Origin: Luteimonas sp. MC1750
Lineage (GTDB): Bacteria; Pseudomonadota; Gammaproteobacteria; Xanthomonadales; Xanthomonadaceae
Direction: 5' to 3'
Length of the DNA: 64,000 nt
Assembly: GCF_016615955.1 (NCBI RefSeq)
Contig: NZ_CP067113.1
Coordinates: 1,116,001-1,180,000 of the forward strand
The notes beneath the pieces are model-generated. The model was not told where the DNA came from and made no database searches. It saw nothing but the letters and a program-made list of their open reading frames with translations. Positions 35,592 through 44,274 of the stretch are shown here, one piece after another. Within the stretch, counting starts at the first letter, position 1, and each line of letters begins with the position of its first letter. The position numbers were made by a program, and so were the translations under genes.

Positions 35592-37318
35592 GCGTGCGCT
35601 TCCTCGACGTGGTCGGCTTCCAGCAGGGTCACCGAGGCCGGGAGACACCATGTCGCGCGGGTGTCGAAGGCGAAGCGGGGCGCGTCCGCCGCGTCGAGCG
35701 GCGAACGCTGCAGCAGTTCGAGGCAGGGCTGGTTGCGCGCGGTGGCTTCGAACGCGACGACCAGCCGCGCGGCTCCCCGTTGCCGCGCCTTGCCTGCGAG
35801 CCAGCCCAGCATCGCGTCCTCGACCTGGCGGCCCATCACCCGGCAGCTGAGCACGAAGTCCACGACCACCGCCTCCGCGTCGCGCAGCGCGAGCGTGGCG
35901 ATGCCGGTGAGGCCCGAATCGCCGAACCGGTCGCTGACACGGAAGGTCCACGCATGGTGCCCCGGCAGCGTCGCCCAGGCCGCGAACTCGGGCGCGGCCA
36001 TGCGCCGGGTGCTGAGGTTCATCTGGTTGGTCTTGTTGAGCAGCTGGGCCGCGCGCTGCAGGTTGGCCGGCGACAGCGGTTCGATCGTCACCCGGGTGTC
36101 CAGGTCGCGCAGCCAGGCGCCCATGTCGCCGACCGCCGCGCGGGCGCCGCGGCGCTCGCGCTCGTTGGCATACGCGCGGGCCCTGTCCACGTCCTCGGCC
36201 GTGTGCTGCAGCGTATCGAAGCAGTCGAGTGCGCGCAGCGCCTGTGCATAGAGCATCGGGTCGCGGGGCCACGCGGGGACCAGCACCTCGGGCAGGGCTT
36301 CGGCCACGCGGGCGCGTTCGACCGGGTTGTCGTCGATGAACACCACCGACTGCAGGCCAAGGCGAAGCTCCGCCGCCAGGTCGGCGATATTGGCCGCCTT
36401 GTCCGCCCAGTTGATCCGCCAGGCGGCGAAGTCCTCGCGGCGCAGGCGCATCTCGGGATGATGGTCGATCGCCTCGACGGCGACCGCTTCGGTGTTCTTG
36501 CTGGCGATCGCGAGCACGATGCCGCGGCGGGCCAGCGCCTTGAGCGCGTCCTGGAAGGCGACGAAGGCCTCGCCCGCATGGTCATGGCCTCCGAGTACCA
36601 GCGACGGCCAGCCGACGTCGCCGACCACGCCGCCCCAGAGGGTGTCGTCGAGGTCGAGCACGACCAGCTTGCGCGTGCGCCCCTGCAGCGCGTCGATCGC
36701 CGCGTGGATGTCGGCCGCCGCTGCGGCAAAGACCTCCGCGCCATGCGGCACCTTGGCCATGAACCAGAGCTTGGGCGAGTAGGCGCGCGGACCGGCAAGC
36801 TGCAGCCAGCGCTGCGTGTCGAGGACATGCGCGTTGCCGCAGTCCTGGAGCCGCTCGGCAAGACGCAGGTTCATGCGCGCGAGCGCCATCTGCAGGCCGA
36901 CTCCCTCACGGTATTCCAATGGTCCGCGTCCGCGCCCGGAGGCTGGCGCGACCCAGGCGGGCACCAGCAGCAGGCGGCAGCGGGTGGCCGCCGCACGCAG
37001 GGCCGTGGCGTAGGCATCGACATCCGCCAGAGGCTCGCCCGGGTCGCAGGTCTCGCCTGCCGCCAGGCGCGCAAAGGCGGGAGACACCGCCTGCGCCTGG
37101 CCCCAGGCGACGACGCAGTCGGGCGCCGTGCGCCAGGCAGCGTGTCCTCCGTCCGCGAGCACCCGGGTGAGCTGTCCGAATCCGCCATCTTCGATGTGCA
37201 GGTCCGCGCCGCGCGCATCGGCGGCCAGGTGGTTGGCCAGCGTTTCGATGTTGAAATCCGACAGCAGCAGGCAGCGCAGCTGCGGGACGTCCGGCATGCC
37301 CGGCACCGGTCGGCTCAT
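35588..37318 (-). CDS. HAD-IIIC family protein (FkbH-like glyceryl-carrier synthase type)
   Basis: 576 aa. Three parts in order are an N-terminal SGNH-like region (about 1-200), a HAD phosphatase domain with VVLDLDDTLWGG (D222, D224, T226) and FIDDNPVERA, and a C-terminal GNAT-like domain with NKTNQMNLSTRR. This is the FkbH architecture. Known members dephosphorylate 1,3-bisphosphoglycerate and load the glyceryl group onto a carrier-protein thiol. The carrier gene lies immediately upstream and the genes overlap (ATGA), as do this gene and the deacetylase-like gene after it. Glyceryl loading for polymer decoration is therefore the leading hypothesis. An alternative is use of another phospho-acid. 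Confidence 0.88.
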   Translation of the reverse strand: MSRPVPGMPDVPQLRCLLLSDFNIETLANHLAADARGADLHIEDGGFGQLTRVLADGGHAAWRTAPDCVVAWGQAQAVSPAFARLAAGETCDPGEPLADVDAYATALRAAATRCRLLLVPAWVAPASGRGRGPLEYREGVGLQMALARMNLRLAERLQDCGNAHVLDTQRWLQLAGPRAYSPKLWFMAKVPHGAEVFAAAAADIHAAIDALQGRTRKLVVLDLDDTLWGGVVGDVGWPSLVLGGHDHAGEAFVAFQDALKALARRGIVLAIASKNTEAVAVEAIDHHPEMRLRREDFAAWRINWADKAANIADLAAELRLGLQSVVFIDDNPVERARVAEALPEVLVPAWPRDPMLYAQALRALDCFDTLQHTAEDVDRARAYANERERRGARAAVGDMGAWLRDLDTRVTIEPLSPANLQRAAQLLNKTNQMNLSTRRMAAPEFAAWATLPGHHAWTFRVSDRFGDSGLTGIATLALRDAEAVVVDFVLSCRVMGRQVEDAMLGWLAGKARQRGAARLVVAFEATARNQPCLELLQRSPLDAADAPRFAFDTRATWCLPASVTLLEADHVEEAHA

Positions 37319-37614
37319 CGCGCTTCGACCCGTCCGGCGAGCTCGCTCGCGAGCGCGTCGAGCGAGCGGAACGGGTTGTGTTCCAGCGGCAGGCCGAGCA
37401 TGTCGGCCAGCGGCAGCTCCAGGTCGAACGCGTCCATCAGGCGATCCTCGATGTCGACCACCAGGCCCATCAGCGTCAGCGATTCGACTCCGCTCCCGGC
37501 GCCGACCAGCGCCTGGTCCGGGGACGTGCCGAGTCGGCGCGCGGCGGGCAGTTGCGCGTTGATGGCGTCGATGGACTGCCGCAGGACGGCCAGGACGGTG
37601 TCTCGGGTACTCAT
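37315..37614 (-). CDS. Acyl carrier protein (B)
   Basis: 99 aa, overlapping both neighbours by ATGA. The carrier fold is clear, with the attachment serine S45 in SGVESLTLMG; the usual Asp before Ser is Glu here. It sits between the asparagine-synthase-type gene and the FkbH-like gene, so it is the obvious partner for glyceryl loading. The N-terminal 25 residues form an additional amphipathic helix (TVLAVLRQSIDAINAQL). It is more divergent than carriers A and C. Confidence 0.85.
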   Translation of the reverse strand: MSTRDTVLAVLRQSIDAINAQLPAARRLGTSPDQALVGAGSGVESLTLMGLVVDIEDRLMDAFDLELPLADMLGLPLEHNPFRSLDALASELAGRVEAR

Positions 37615-39578
37615 GTGGTTTCCAGTTCCGGGGAGAGGGGGGCTGCCGCAGGGGCGACGGTGCTGGCCTGCAGCAGCCGCGTCGAGAGGATCCCGACAAA
37701 GGCCTGGTTGTCGGCAAAGCCGGTGGCGCGGCCGGCGCGCGCCTTGGCGTAGAGGCGGCCCACGGCCTCGACGTCGAACAGGCCACTGGCGCGCAGCCCG
37801 TCGGGATCGAAGGCATCGGCGACGTAGTCCAGCGGTCGTCCATCGACGAAGAAGCTCTGGCTGTCGGGCGCGCGGTAGGGCTGCTTGGTCCGCTGCAGGA
37901 TGTCCCGTGGCAGCAGGCCTGCCAGGGCCTTGCGCAGCACGTGCTTCTCCGACAGCCCGTGGATCTTCCACTGCGGCGGGAGCCGGTTGGCGAACTCGAC
38001 CAGGGTGTGGTCGAGGAAGGGATAGCGACCCTCGATCGATGCCGCCATCGCGGCGCGGTCGCCCTGGCTCGCCAGCAGGTAGCCCGGCAGCAGGGTCTTC
38101 GCCTCCACGTACTGGTCGCGTGCCAGCGGCGCCCAGTCCATCACCCCGGGTGGCAGGCGCGATTCCACCAGCGCCAGGGGGTCGAAGCCGGCGACCTCCG
38201 CGCGCAGCGCCGGCGACAGGAAGGCTAGCGCACGCGCCGAGGTCGACCAGCGCGGCACGTGCGCGAACACGGGCCGGTCGAGGTGCTCCATGCCCTGGCC
38301 GAAAAACGCCTGCGCGAAGCCCGGATGGGCCGCGGGCGAGTTCGCCAGGTAGCCGTACAGCCGGCCAAGCAGCTTCGGCCGCGCGGTGGACGCGGGCTGG
38401 CGCGCCCAGAACCGCCGCACCTTGGCCTCCTTGAACAGGTCGTAGCCGGCAAACACTTCGTCGGCGCCTTCGCCGGTGAGCACCACCCGGTAGCCCTGGC
38501 GGCGCACCGCATCGGCCAGCAGCATCATCGGCACGCCGGCCGTGCGCAGCACCGGCGTCTCGGCGTGGGTGACGAAGCGGCGGAAGGCGTCACCGATCTC
38601 GCGCGCGCCGATGCGCAGCGTGTCGTGCTCGGTGCCGAGGTGGCGGACCATCGCCTGCTGGTGTGCGCTCTCGTCGAATTCGGGCTGGTCGAACGCGACC
38701 GAGAACGTGCGCACGGGCGTGCGCGTGGCGCTGCGGATGAGCGCGACGATGCCCGAGGAGTCCAGGCCGCCGCTCAGGTAGGCGCCCACCGGCACGTCCG
38801 CGCGCAGCTGCAGACGCACCGCGTCCACCAGGCGTTCGCGCAGCTCGCCGGCGGCGTGGTCGATGTCGCGCCACGGCAGCTGGCCGTCGCCGGCGTCGGG
38901 GAAGCTCCAGTCCCAGTACCGGCGCAGGTGTTCCCGACCGTCGGCCTCGACGGCCAGCACGTGCCCGGGCGGAAGGCTCGAGACGCCCTGCCAGGCCGTG
39001 TCGGGATCGAGTGGCGCCCAGAGGGTGAAGGCCTGCGCCAGGCCGAGCGGATCCAGCCGTGCGTGGTTGGGCAGCGCCGCGAACAGCGCCTTGGTTTCCG
39101 ACGCGAACCACAGCGCGCCGCGGGCCCGCGCGTGGTACAGCGGGCGGATCCCGAGGCGGTCGCGCGCCAGCACCAGCCGCCGGCGCGCGGCGTCCCAGAG
39201 CGCGATCGCGAACTGGCCGTTGAGGTGCTCGACGAACGCGTCCCCGTGGCGCTGGTAGAGGTGGACGATCACCTCGGTGTCCGAACGCGTGCGGAACACA
39301 TGGCCCTGCGACTCGAGCCGCGCGCGCAGCTCGATGAAGTTGAAGATCTCGCCGTTGAACACCGTCCAGACCGTGCGGTCCGGGCTGGACATCGGCTGGT
39401 CGCCGGTCGCCAGGTCGATGATCGACAGGCGCGCGTGGGCGAGGCCCACGCCCTGGTCGAGGTGGAAGCCGAAGCCGTCCGGCCCGCGGTGGGCGAGGGT
39501 GCCGATCATCCGACCGAGCAGGGCGCGTCCGTCTTCGCCCGCCGGGCGGGTACCGACATAGCCGGCCAGTCCGCACAT
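37611..39578 (-). CDS. asnB: Glutamine-hydrolysing asparagine synthase-type amidotransferase
   Basis: 655 aa. The N-terminal Ntn glutaminase has the nucleophile C2 (MCGLAGYVG) and LAHRGPDG. The synthetase domain has the PP-loop SGGLDSS (269-275) and the later LLTGEGADEVFAGYD-type segment (VVLTGEGADEVFAGYDLFKE). Such proteins in polysaccharide loci amidate sugar acids or carrier-bound acids rather than making asparagine. GGAGG precedes the ATG; the stop overlaps the carrier B start. The C-terminal 15 residues (APAAAPLSPELETT) are a free tail. Whether its substrate is aspartate, a uronic acid or a carrier-bound acid is unknown. Confidence 0.88.
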   Translation of the reverse strand: MCGLAGYVGTRPAGEDGRALLGRMIGTLAHRGPDGFGFHLDQGVGLAHARLSIIDLATGDQPMSSPDRTVWTVFNGEIFNFIELRARLESQGHVFRTRSDTEVIVHLYQRHGDAFVEHLNGQFAIALWDAARRRLVLARDRLGIRPLYHARARGALWFASETKALFAALPNHARLDPLGLAQAFTLWAPLDPDTAWQGVSSLPPGHVLAVEADGREHLRRYWDWSFPDAGDGQLPWRDIDHAAGELRERLVDAVRLQLRADVPVGAYLSGGLDSSGIVALIRSATRTPVRTFSVAFDQPEFDESAHQQAMVRHLGTEHDTLRIGAREIGDAFRRFVTHAETPVLRTAGVPMMLLADAVRRQGYRVVLTGEGADEVFAGYDLFKEAKVRRFWARQPASTARPKLLGRLYGYLANSPAAHPGFAQAFFGQGMEHLDRPVFAHVPRWSTSARALAFLSPALRAEVAGFDPLALVESRLPPGVMDWAPLARDQYVEAKTLLPGYLLASQGDRAAMAASIEGRYPFLDHTLVEFANRLPPQWKIHGLSEKHVLRKALAGLLPRDILQRTKQPYRAPDSQSFFVDGRPLDYVADAFDPDGLRASGLFDVEAVGRLYAKARAGRATGFADNQAFVGILSTRLLQASTVAPAAAPLSPELETT

Positions 39579-39580
39579 GC

Positions 39581-40351
39581 TCAGGCCTCCCTGTACACGC
39601 GATCGCTGCCGGCGATGGCTGCCGGCGGACAGGCGGCCGCGCGGCGGTGGCGCGGCCTGTCCGCCAGCGCCACCGGCGTCCGCGCAGCGATGCGCAGCGG
39701 CCGCAGCGGCGAGCTGTACCAGTCGGCCAGTCGACCGCATTCGAAGCGCACCCAGGACGGACCGTAAATCCAGCGCGAATCGTCGCTGCTGCGCGCCACG
39801 GGCTCGCCGATCAGCGTGGCCACCGTGGCGCGATCCATGCCGAACTGGGCCATGCCCTGGGGCGGCGCCGCGTGGCGGTCCGGGGTGTCGACGGGCGCGT
39901 CGAAGCCGGCCGGCGGCGGTGCCGTCGCCGGCAGCCACAGCCAGGTCGCCACGACCAGCAGCAGGACCGGCAGCGTCAGCACGCGCAGCCCGCGCATGGA
40001 CGGGACGCTTCGCGCCATGCCGGCTGCGGGCCTGGCTGGCGGGGTTGCCGCGGGTGCGGGCGAAGCACTGCCCGCCGGGCGTGCGGGCGGCGTCGCGGGC
40101 GCCGCGGATGCGCCCGGAAGCCGTCCGTAACCCCGATGGAACTCCAGGGCCGCGGCGTAGCCCAGGTTGAGGGCGACCAGCGCGTCCGGGTCGCGGCCGA
40201 TGCTGGGCGGGCGGTCGGGATGCAGGCCGGCCACCCGCCGGCGATAGGCGTGCTTGAACGCGGCGAGTCCGCAGTCCGGGACCACCCCGAGCTCGGCATA
40301 GAGCTTGGCGAAGTCGATGCCGCCGGCGGTGGCGCGGGCCGTGCGGTTCAC
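39581..40351 (-). CDS. Membrane J-domain protein of the polysaccharide operon
   Basis: 256 aa. The N-terminal ~65 residues are a J-domain with the HPD motif in AGLHPDRPPSIG, followed by an Ala/Pro linker, one membrane segment (VLTLPVLLLVVATWLWL, about 126-142) and a C-terminal domain facing the periplasm. That part contains GMDRATVATLIGEPVARS and WIYGPSWVRFECG, resembling the short BamE-like fold. J-domains recruit DnaK, so the protein may link chaperone action to membrane assembly of the polymer machinery. The GTG start overlaps the upstream stop (GTGA). Unusual in such operons; function inferred only. Confidence 0.75.
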   Translation of the reverse strand: MNRTARATAGGIDFAKLYAELGVVPDCGLAAFKHAYRRRVAGLHPDRPPSIGRDPDALVALNLGYAAALEFHRGYGRLPGASAAPATPPARPAGSASPAPAATPPARPAAGMARSVPSMRGLRVLTLPVLLLVVATWLWLPATAPPPAGFDAPVDTPDRHAAPPQGMAQFGMDRATVATLIGEPVARSSDDSRWIYGPSWVRFECGRLADWYSSPLRPLRIAARTPVALADRPRHRRAAACPPAAIAGSDRVYREA

Positions 40352-41346
40352 GCCGCGTCCCGCCTGCAGAACACCTGGGGCAGCTGCACCATGGCGCGGA
40401 AGAGTTCGGTTCCGATGTCCTCGACCACCGCCACGCGCTGCAGGTCCAGCGGCGCCGAACCCGGCTGCGCGACCCCGCCATAGAAGGAATAGGCCTGCTG
40501 CACCCCGGCCTCGTGCAGCAGCTGCATGGTCGCGGCGTCGAACGCGCGGCGGCTACCGACCGGGTAGGCGAAGTGCCGCATCCCGATCCCCAGCTCTTCG
40601 CGCAGCCGGGCCGCGCAGCCCTGGATCTCGGCGCGCTGCGCGTCCACCGGAAGGCTGGACAGCACCGGGTGGTTGACCGTGTGGCCACCGATGGTCATGC
40701 CGCCGCGCGCCATCTCGCGGATCATGTTCCAGTCCATCCATTCGCCCTCGACCGTTTCCGGCGGCTCGATCCCCGTCTCCGCCGCCAGCCGGGCGCGGAA
40801 GGGCGCGACCTGGGTGAAGTCGAGCCCCTTGTAGATGGAGAGCACAAGGCGGATCGACGGCTCGCGGTCGTCGCCCAGCGCCAGCGCGTCGGGCAGCCAT
40901 GGCGCAAGGTCCAGCGAAGCGCGGACGGTCTCGCGCACCTGCATGGCGATCGCGTCCCACCAGGGCAGCGGCCTGGAATCGATGAAGCCGGTGGCGATGA
41001 AGAACGCCGCCGGCACGCCGTGGTGGCGCAGCACCGGGTAGGCGATGTCGTGGTTGTCCAGGTAGCCGTCGTCGAAGGTGATCGCGACGTGGCGGCCACG
41101 CTGGCCCAGCGCGTCCTGGACTTCGTCCAGCGCGATCACGTCGCAATTGGCCTTGAGGAAGGCGACCTGGGCGTCGAAGCCGTCGGCGGTCGCGCTCCAC
41201 AGGCCGCGGTCGTAGCGCGAGGCACCGCTGTCGCCGACGCGGTGGTAGTTGAGCAGCACGACGCCGGTGCGCGGCGCGGCCGCGGCCACCAGCCTGCGCA
41301 GGCCGGGTGTCGCGAGTGCCTTTGCCGCCAGTTCCCTCTTCATCAT
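40348..41346 (-). CDS. NodB-type polysaccharide deacetylase
   Basis: 332 aa from the first of two adjacent ATGs. Classic CE4 motifs are present: VAITFDDGYLDN (motif 1), HTVNHP within TIGGHTVNHPVLS (motif 2, metal His pair), FAYPVGSRR (motif 3). It removes N-acetyl groups from polymer sugars or lipid-linked intermediates. No signal peptide is obvious. It is the first gene of the seven-gene reverse operon. The 98-bp gap to the divergent fusion gene at 41445 must hold both promoters. Confidence 0.9.
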   Translation of the reverse strand: MMKRELAAKALATPGLRRLVAAAAPRTGVVLLNYHRVGDSGASRYDRGLWSATADGFDAQVAFLKANCDVIALDEVQDALGQRGRHVAITFDDGYLDNHDIAYPVLRHHGVPAAFFIATGFIDSRPLPWWDAIAMQVRETVRASLDLAPWLPDALALGDDREPSIRLVLSIYKGLDFTQVAPFRARLAAETGIEPPETVEGEWMDWNMIREMARGGMTIGGHTVNHPVLSSLPVDAQRAEIQGCAARLREELGIGMRHFAYPVGSRRAFDAATMQLLHEAGVQQAYSFYGGVAQPGSAPLDLQRVAVVEDIGTELFRAMVQLPQVFCRRDAA

Positions 41347-41444
41347 CCCGCCGTCCCCCTGGGGCGGCCTCTCGCCGCCGAGATTCGCGTTGTCCATGTC
41401 AACGGAAAACCACGCCGCAACCAGCCATCGAGACAGGACCATCC

Positions 41445-44234
41445 ATGCACCAGCTCCGAGCGCCGATACCCGACTCCATCGGCGCCAGTCGCGCCAAGGG
41501 GCGTCGCGCCAGCGTGGCCCTGGCCATCCTCATGCTCGCCGCCGCGGCACCGGTCCATGCGCGCGAATGGTTCGTCTCGACCGAGGGTGACGACCAGGGC
41601 GCCGGCAGCCTGCAGCGACCGTTCCGCACGGTCGGCCATGTGCTCGGGCTGGCGGAAGGCGGCGACACGATCACCCTGCGCGCGCCGCCCGGAAACCGCA
41701 CCTACGAGGAATGCGACCTGCGGCTGCGCGTGCCCCTGGTGCTGCGCTCGCATCCCGGCGAGCGTGCGCACGTGCATTGCGCGATCAGCAAGGAAGACAC
41801 CGTCGTCGTCAAGGTGGATCCGGGTGGTTCCGGGAGCCGCATCAGCAACCTGGAGCTGAGCGGCGGAAGCGTCTATGGCGTGATGCTGCACAGCCACTGG
41901 TACCAGGGGGCGCCGGCCAGCGAACACGGGGCACGCGACGTGGTGCTCGAGGACCTGCTGATCCGCGACACCGGCCGCGACGGCATCAAGATCACCCCGA
42001 AATCCGACAACGCCACCATCCGTCGGGTCGAGATCCGCAATACCGGCACGATCTATCCGCCGGGAACCCACGTCGACGACATGAACGCCGACGGCATCGA
42101 CAACGTCAATGGCTCGGGCATGCGGGTCGAGGACAGCCACATCCACGACACCGCCACGACCGGGCTGTACTTCAAGGGCGGTGCTGCCGACGTGCTGGTC
42201 CAGCGCAACCGGATCGAGAACGCGGGCACGGCCGGCATCCTGGTCGGATTCGACACCAGTCCCGAGTACCTGGATCCCGAGGTGAACCCCGCGTGGCACG
42301 AGTCGGTGCGCGCCGTGGTGCGCAACAACGTGGTGCGCAACACCGGCTATGCGGGGATCGGCCTGTACGCGTCCAAGGACGCACTGGTCGCCAACAACAC
42401 GATCATCGATGCCGCGCGCCAGGGCCATGCGGCGCTGTTCTTCGGCATCGCGCTGCAGGACTGGGACGACCGTGCCGGGCGGCCGCCGAGCGTGAACCCG
42501 CGCATCGTGAACAACCTGGTGGTGGGTGGCGGGCGCTGCATCGAGATCCGCCAGCTCAGCGAGCTTGGCGGGCTGGTCGGCCTCGACGGCGCGCCGGGCA
42601 CGGACTACAACGCCTACCCGGAGGACTGCGGCTTCGTCGACCAGCGCACGGTGGCCGGTCGCCTGGTGCCGCGGCGGCTGGCGCAGTGGAAGCTGCAGGC
42701 CGGGGCCGATGCGCACAGCGTCTCCGGCGGCTTCCGCGTCGACGCGGCCGGGCGCCTGGCGGGCGGGTCCGCGGCTCCCGGGCCGGGCATCGCGGTGGCC
42801 GGGGTCGTGGATGACGTCACCGGCGCGTCGCGCTCGGGCGACATGGTCATCGGGGCGTACGGCACGTCCGGCGGGATGGGTGCGGTCGCGCCGCTGCCGG
42901 CGCCGCCCGCACCGGCGGCAGGCGCGACGGACGACGCACACGGTACGCCGGCCGCGGCCGACCTCCCAGAGGGCGCCGCCGCACTCGCGCTGGCCGTGCT
43001 GCCCCGTTCGCCCCTGGGGCAAGCTGCGCTGGCCCTGTTGTTCCTCGCGCTCGCCGGCACCGCCGCGATGGCCCGGCTGTTCCAGCGTCGCAACATGGGC
43101 GTGTGGCTGCTGTCCTGGCTGCGGCAGGACTGGCGCGCGCCGGTGCCCGAGGGCACGACGCGCCACCTGCTGTTCTGCTTCGTCGACCATTACGAGCCCG
43201 GCTGGGGCTCGCCGGGCCTGGCGCGCGAGCGCGCGCGCGTGGCCCGCTGGCGCCGAGACCTGCCCCTGCTGTGCGCCCGCCATCGCGATGCGGATGGCCG
43301 GCCGCCGGTGCATTCCTTTTTCTTTCCCGGCGACGAGTACCGCCCCGAACACCTCGACGCGCTGGTCGAGCTGTGCCGGATGGGCCTGGGCGAGATCGAG
43401 GTGCACCTGCACCATCAGGACGACACCGCGGCGACGCTGCGCGCCAAGCTCGCCGGCTTCACGGAGATCCTCGCGTCACGCCATGACGCGCTGCCGCGCG
43501 ACCCGGTCAGCGGCCAGCCACGCTGGGCCTTCATCCACGGCGACTGGGCGCTGGACAACAGCCACCCGGGCGGCGGCCACTGCGGCGTCGACAACGAGCT
43601 CATCGTGCTGCGGGAGGAGGGCTGCTATGCCGACTTCACCTTCCCGGCGGCCCCCGATCCGTGCCAGCCGCGCACGATCAACCGCATCTACCGCGCCACC
43701 GACGATCCGCTGCGTCCCAAGTCGCACGACACCGGCGAGCGTGTGCGCGTGGGCGGGCACCGCGATGGCGACCTGATGATCATCCAGGGACCACTCGGGC
43801 TGAACTGGCGCAGCCGCAAGTTCGGCCTGCTGCCGCGGATCGAGAACGGCGACGTGCGCGCGGTGTCGCCGCCGCTGCCCGCGCGCATCGATGCCTGGGT
43901 GCGCACCGGCATCCATGTCGAAGGGCGTCCGGAATGGACCTTCGTCAAGGTCCATACCCACGGCGCCGAGGACTGCGACATGGACACGCTGCTGGGACCG
44001 GCCATGGACGAGGGCTTCAGTCACCTCGAGTCGCGCTACAACGATGGCACCCGGTGGAAGCTGCACTACGTCAGCGCGCGCGAGATGTACAACATCGCCC
44101 GCGCGGCCGAGGACGGGCTTGCCGGCGACCCCGACGCCTGGCGCGATTACGAGGTGCCGCGGCCGGGCTACCGGGAGCAGGAGGCGCCCTCCGCCAGGGC
44201 CACGCCGGCACCTGCCGCCGCGGTGGCTTCGTGA
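41445..44234 (+). CDS. Fusion: exported beta-helix + membrane segment + deacetylase-like domain
   Basis: 929 aa. A signal peptide (about 20-38, ending APVHA) precedes a beta-helix (about 40-430) that is nearly collinear with the protein at 28143. A Pro/Ala linker and a membrane segment (LGQAALALLFLALAGTAAMARLF, about 523-545) lead to a ~350-residue C-terminal domain. That domain has clustered metal-type residues: FCFVDHYEPGWG, SFFFPGDEY, EIEVHLHHQDD, FIHGDWALDNS and VKVHTHGAEDCDMD. I read it as a deacetylase/esterase-like module on the cytoplasmic side, with the helix in the periplasm. Two functions joined across the membrane would couple intermediate editing to polymer processing. No start earlier than 41445 is credible. 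Confidence 0.8.
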   Translation: MHQLRAPIPDSIGASRAKGRRASVALAILMLAAAAPVHAREWFVSTEGDDQGAGSLQRPFRTVGHVLGLAEGGDTITLRAPPGNRTYEECDLRLRVPLVLRSHPGERAHVHCAISKEDTVVVKVDPGGSGSRISNLELSGGSVYGVMLHSHWYQGAPASEHGARDVVLEDLLIRDTGRDGIKITPKSDNATIRRVEIRNTGTIYPPGTHVDDMNADGIDNVNGSGMRVEDSHIHDTATTGLYFKGGAADVLVQRNRIENAGTAGILVGFDTSPEYLDPEVNPAWHESVRAVVRNNVVRNTGYAGIGLYASKDALVANNTIIDAARQGHAALFFGIALQDWDDRAGRPPSVNPRIVNNLVVGGGRCIEIRQLSELGGLVGLDGAPGTDYNAYPEDCGFVDQRTVAGRLVPRRLAQWKLQAGADAHSVSGGFRVDAAGRLAGGSAAPGPGIAVAGVVDDVTGASRSGDMVIGAYGTSGGMGAVAPLPAPPAPAAGATDDAHGTPAAADLPEGAAALALAVLPRSPLGQAALALLFLALAGTAAMARLFQRRNMGVWLLSWLRQDWRAPVPEGTTRHLLFCFVDHYEPGWGSPGLARERARVARWRRDLPLLCARHRDADGRPPVHSFFFPGDEYRPEHLDALVELCRMGLGEIEVHLHHQDDTAATLRAKLAGFTEILASRHDALPRDPVSGQPRWAFIHGDWALDNSHPGGGHCGVDNELIVLREEGCYADFTFPAAPDPCQPRTINRIYRATDDPLRPKSHDTGERVRVGGHRDGDLMIIQGPLGLNWRSRKFGLLPRIENGDVRAVSPPLPARIDAWVRTGIHVEGRPEWTFVKVHTHGAEDCDMDTLLGPAMDEGFSHLESRYNDGTRWKLHYVSAREMYNIARAAEDGLAGDPDAWRDYEVPRPGYREQEAPSARATPAPAAAVAS

Positions 44235-44274
44235 CGGCGACGGCCAGGGACCCGGCAAGGCCAGGGGGCAGGTG

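Noticed and set aside
35594..38434. Long plus-strand open frame opposite the HAD-IIIC and asparagine-synthase genes
   Set aside because: It is antisense of strongly conserved genes and shows repetitive Arg/Gln/Val-rich composition without domains.
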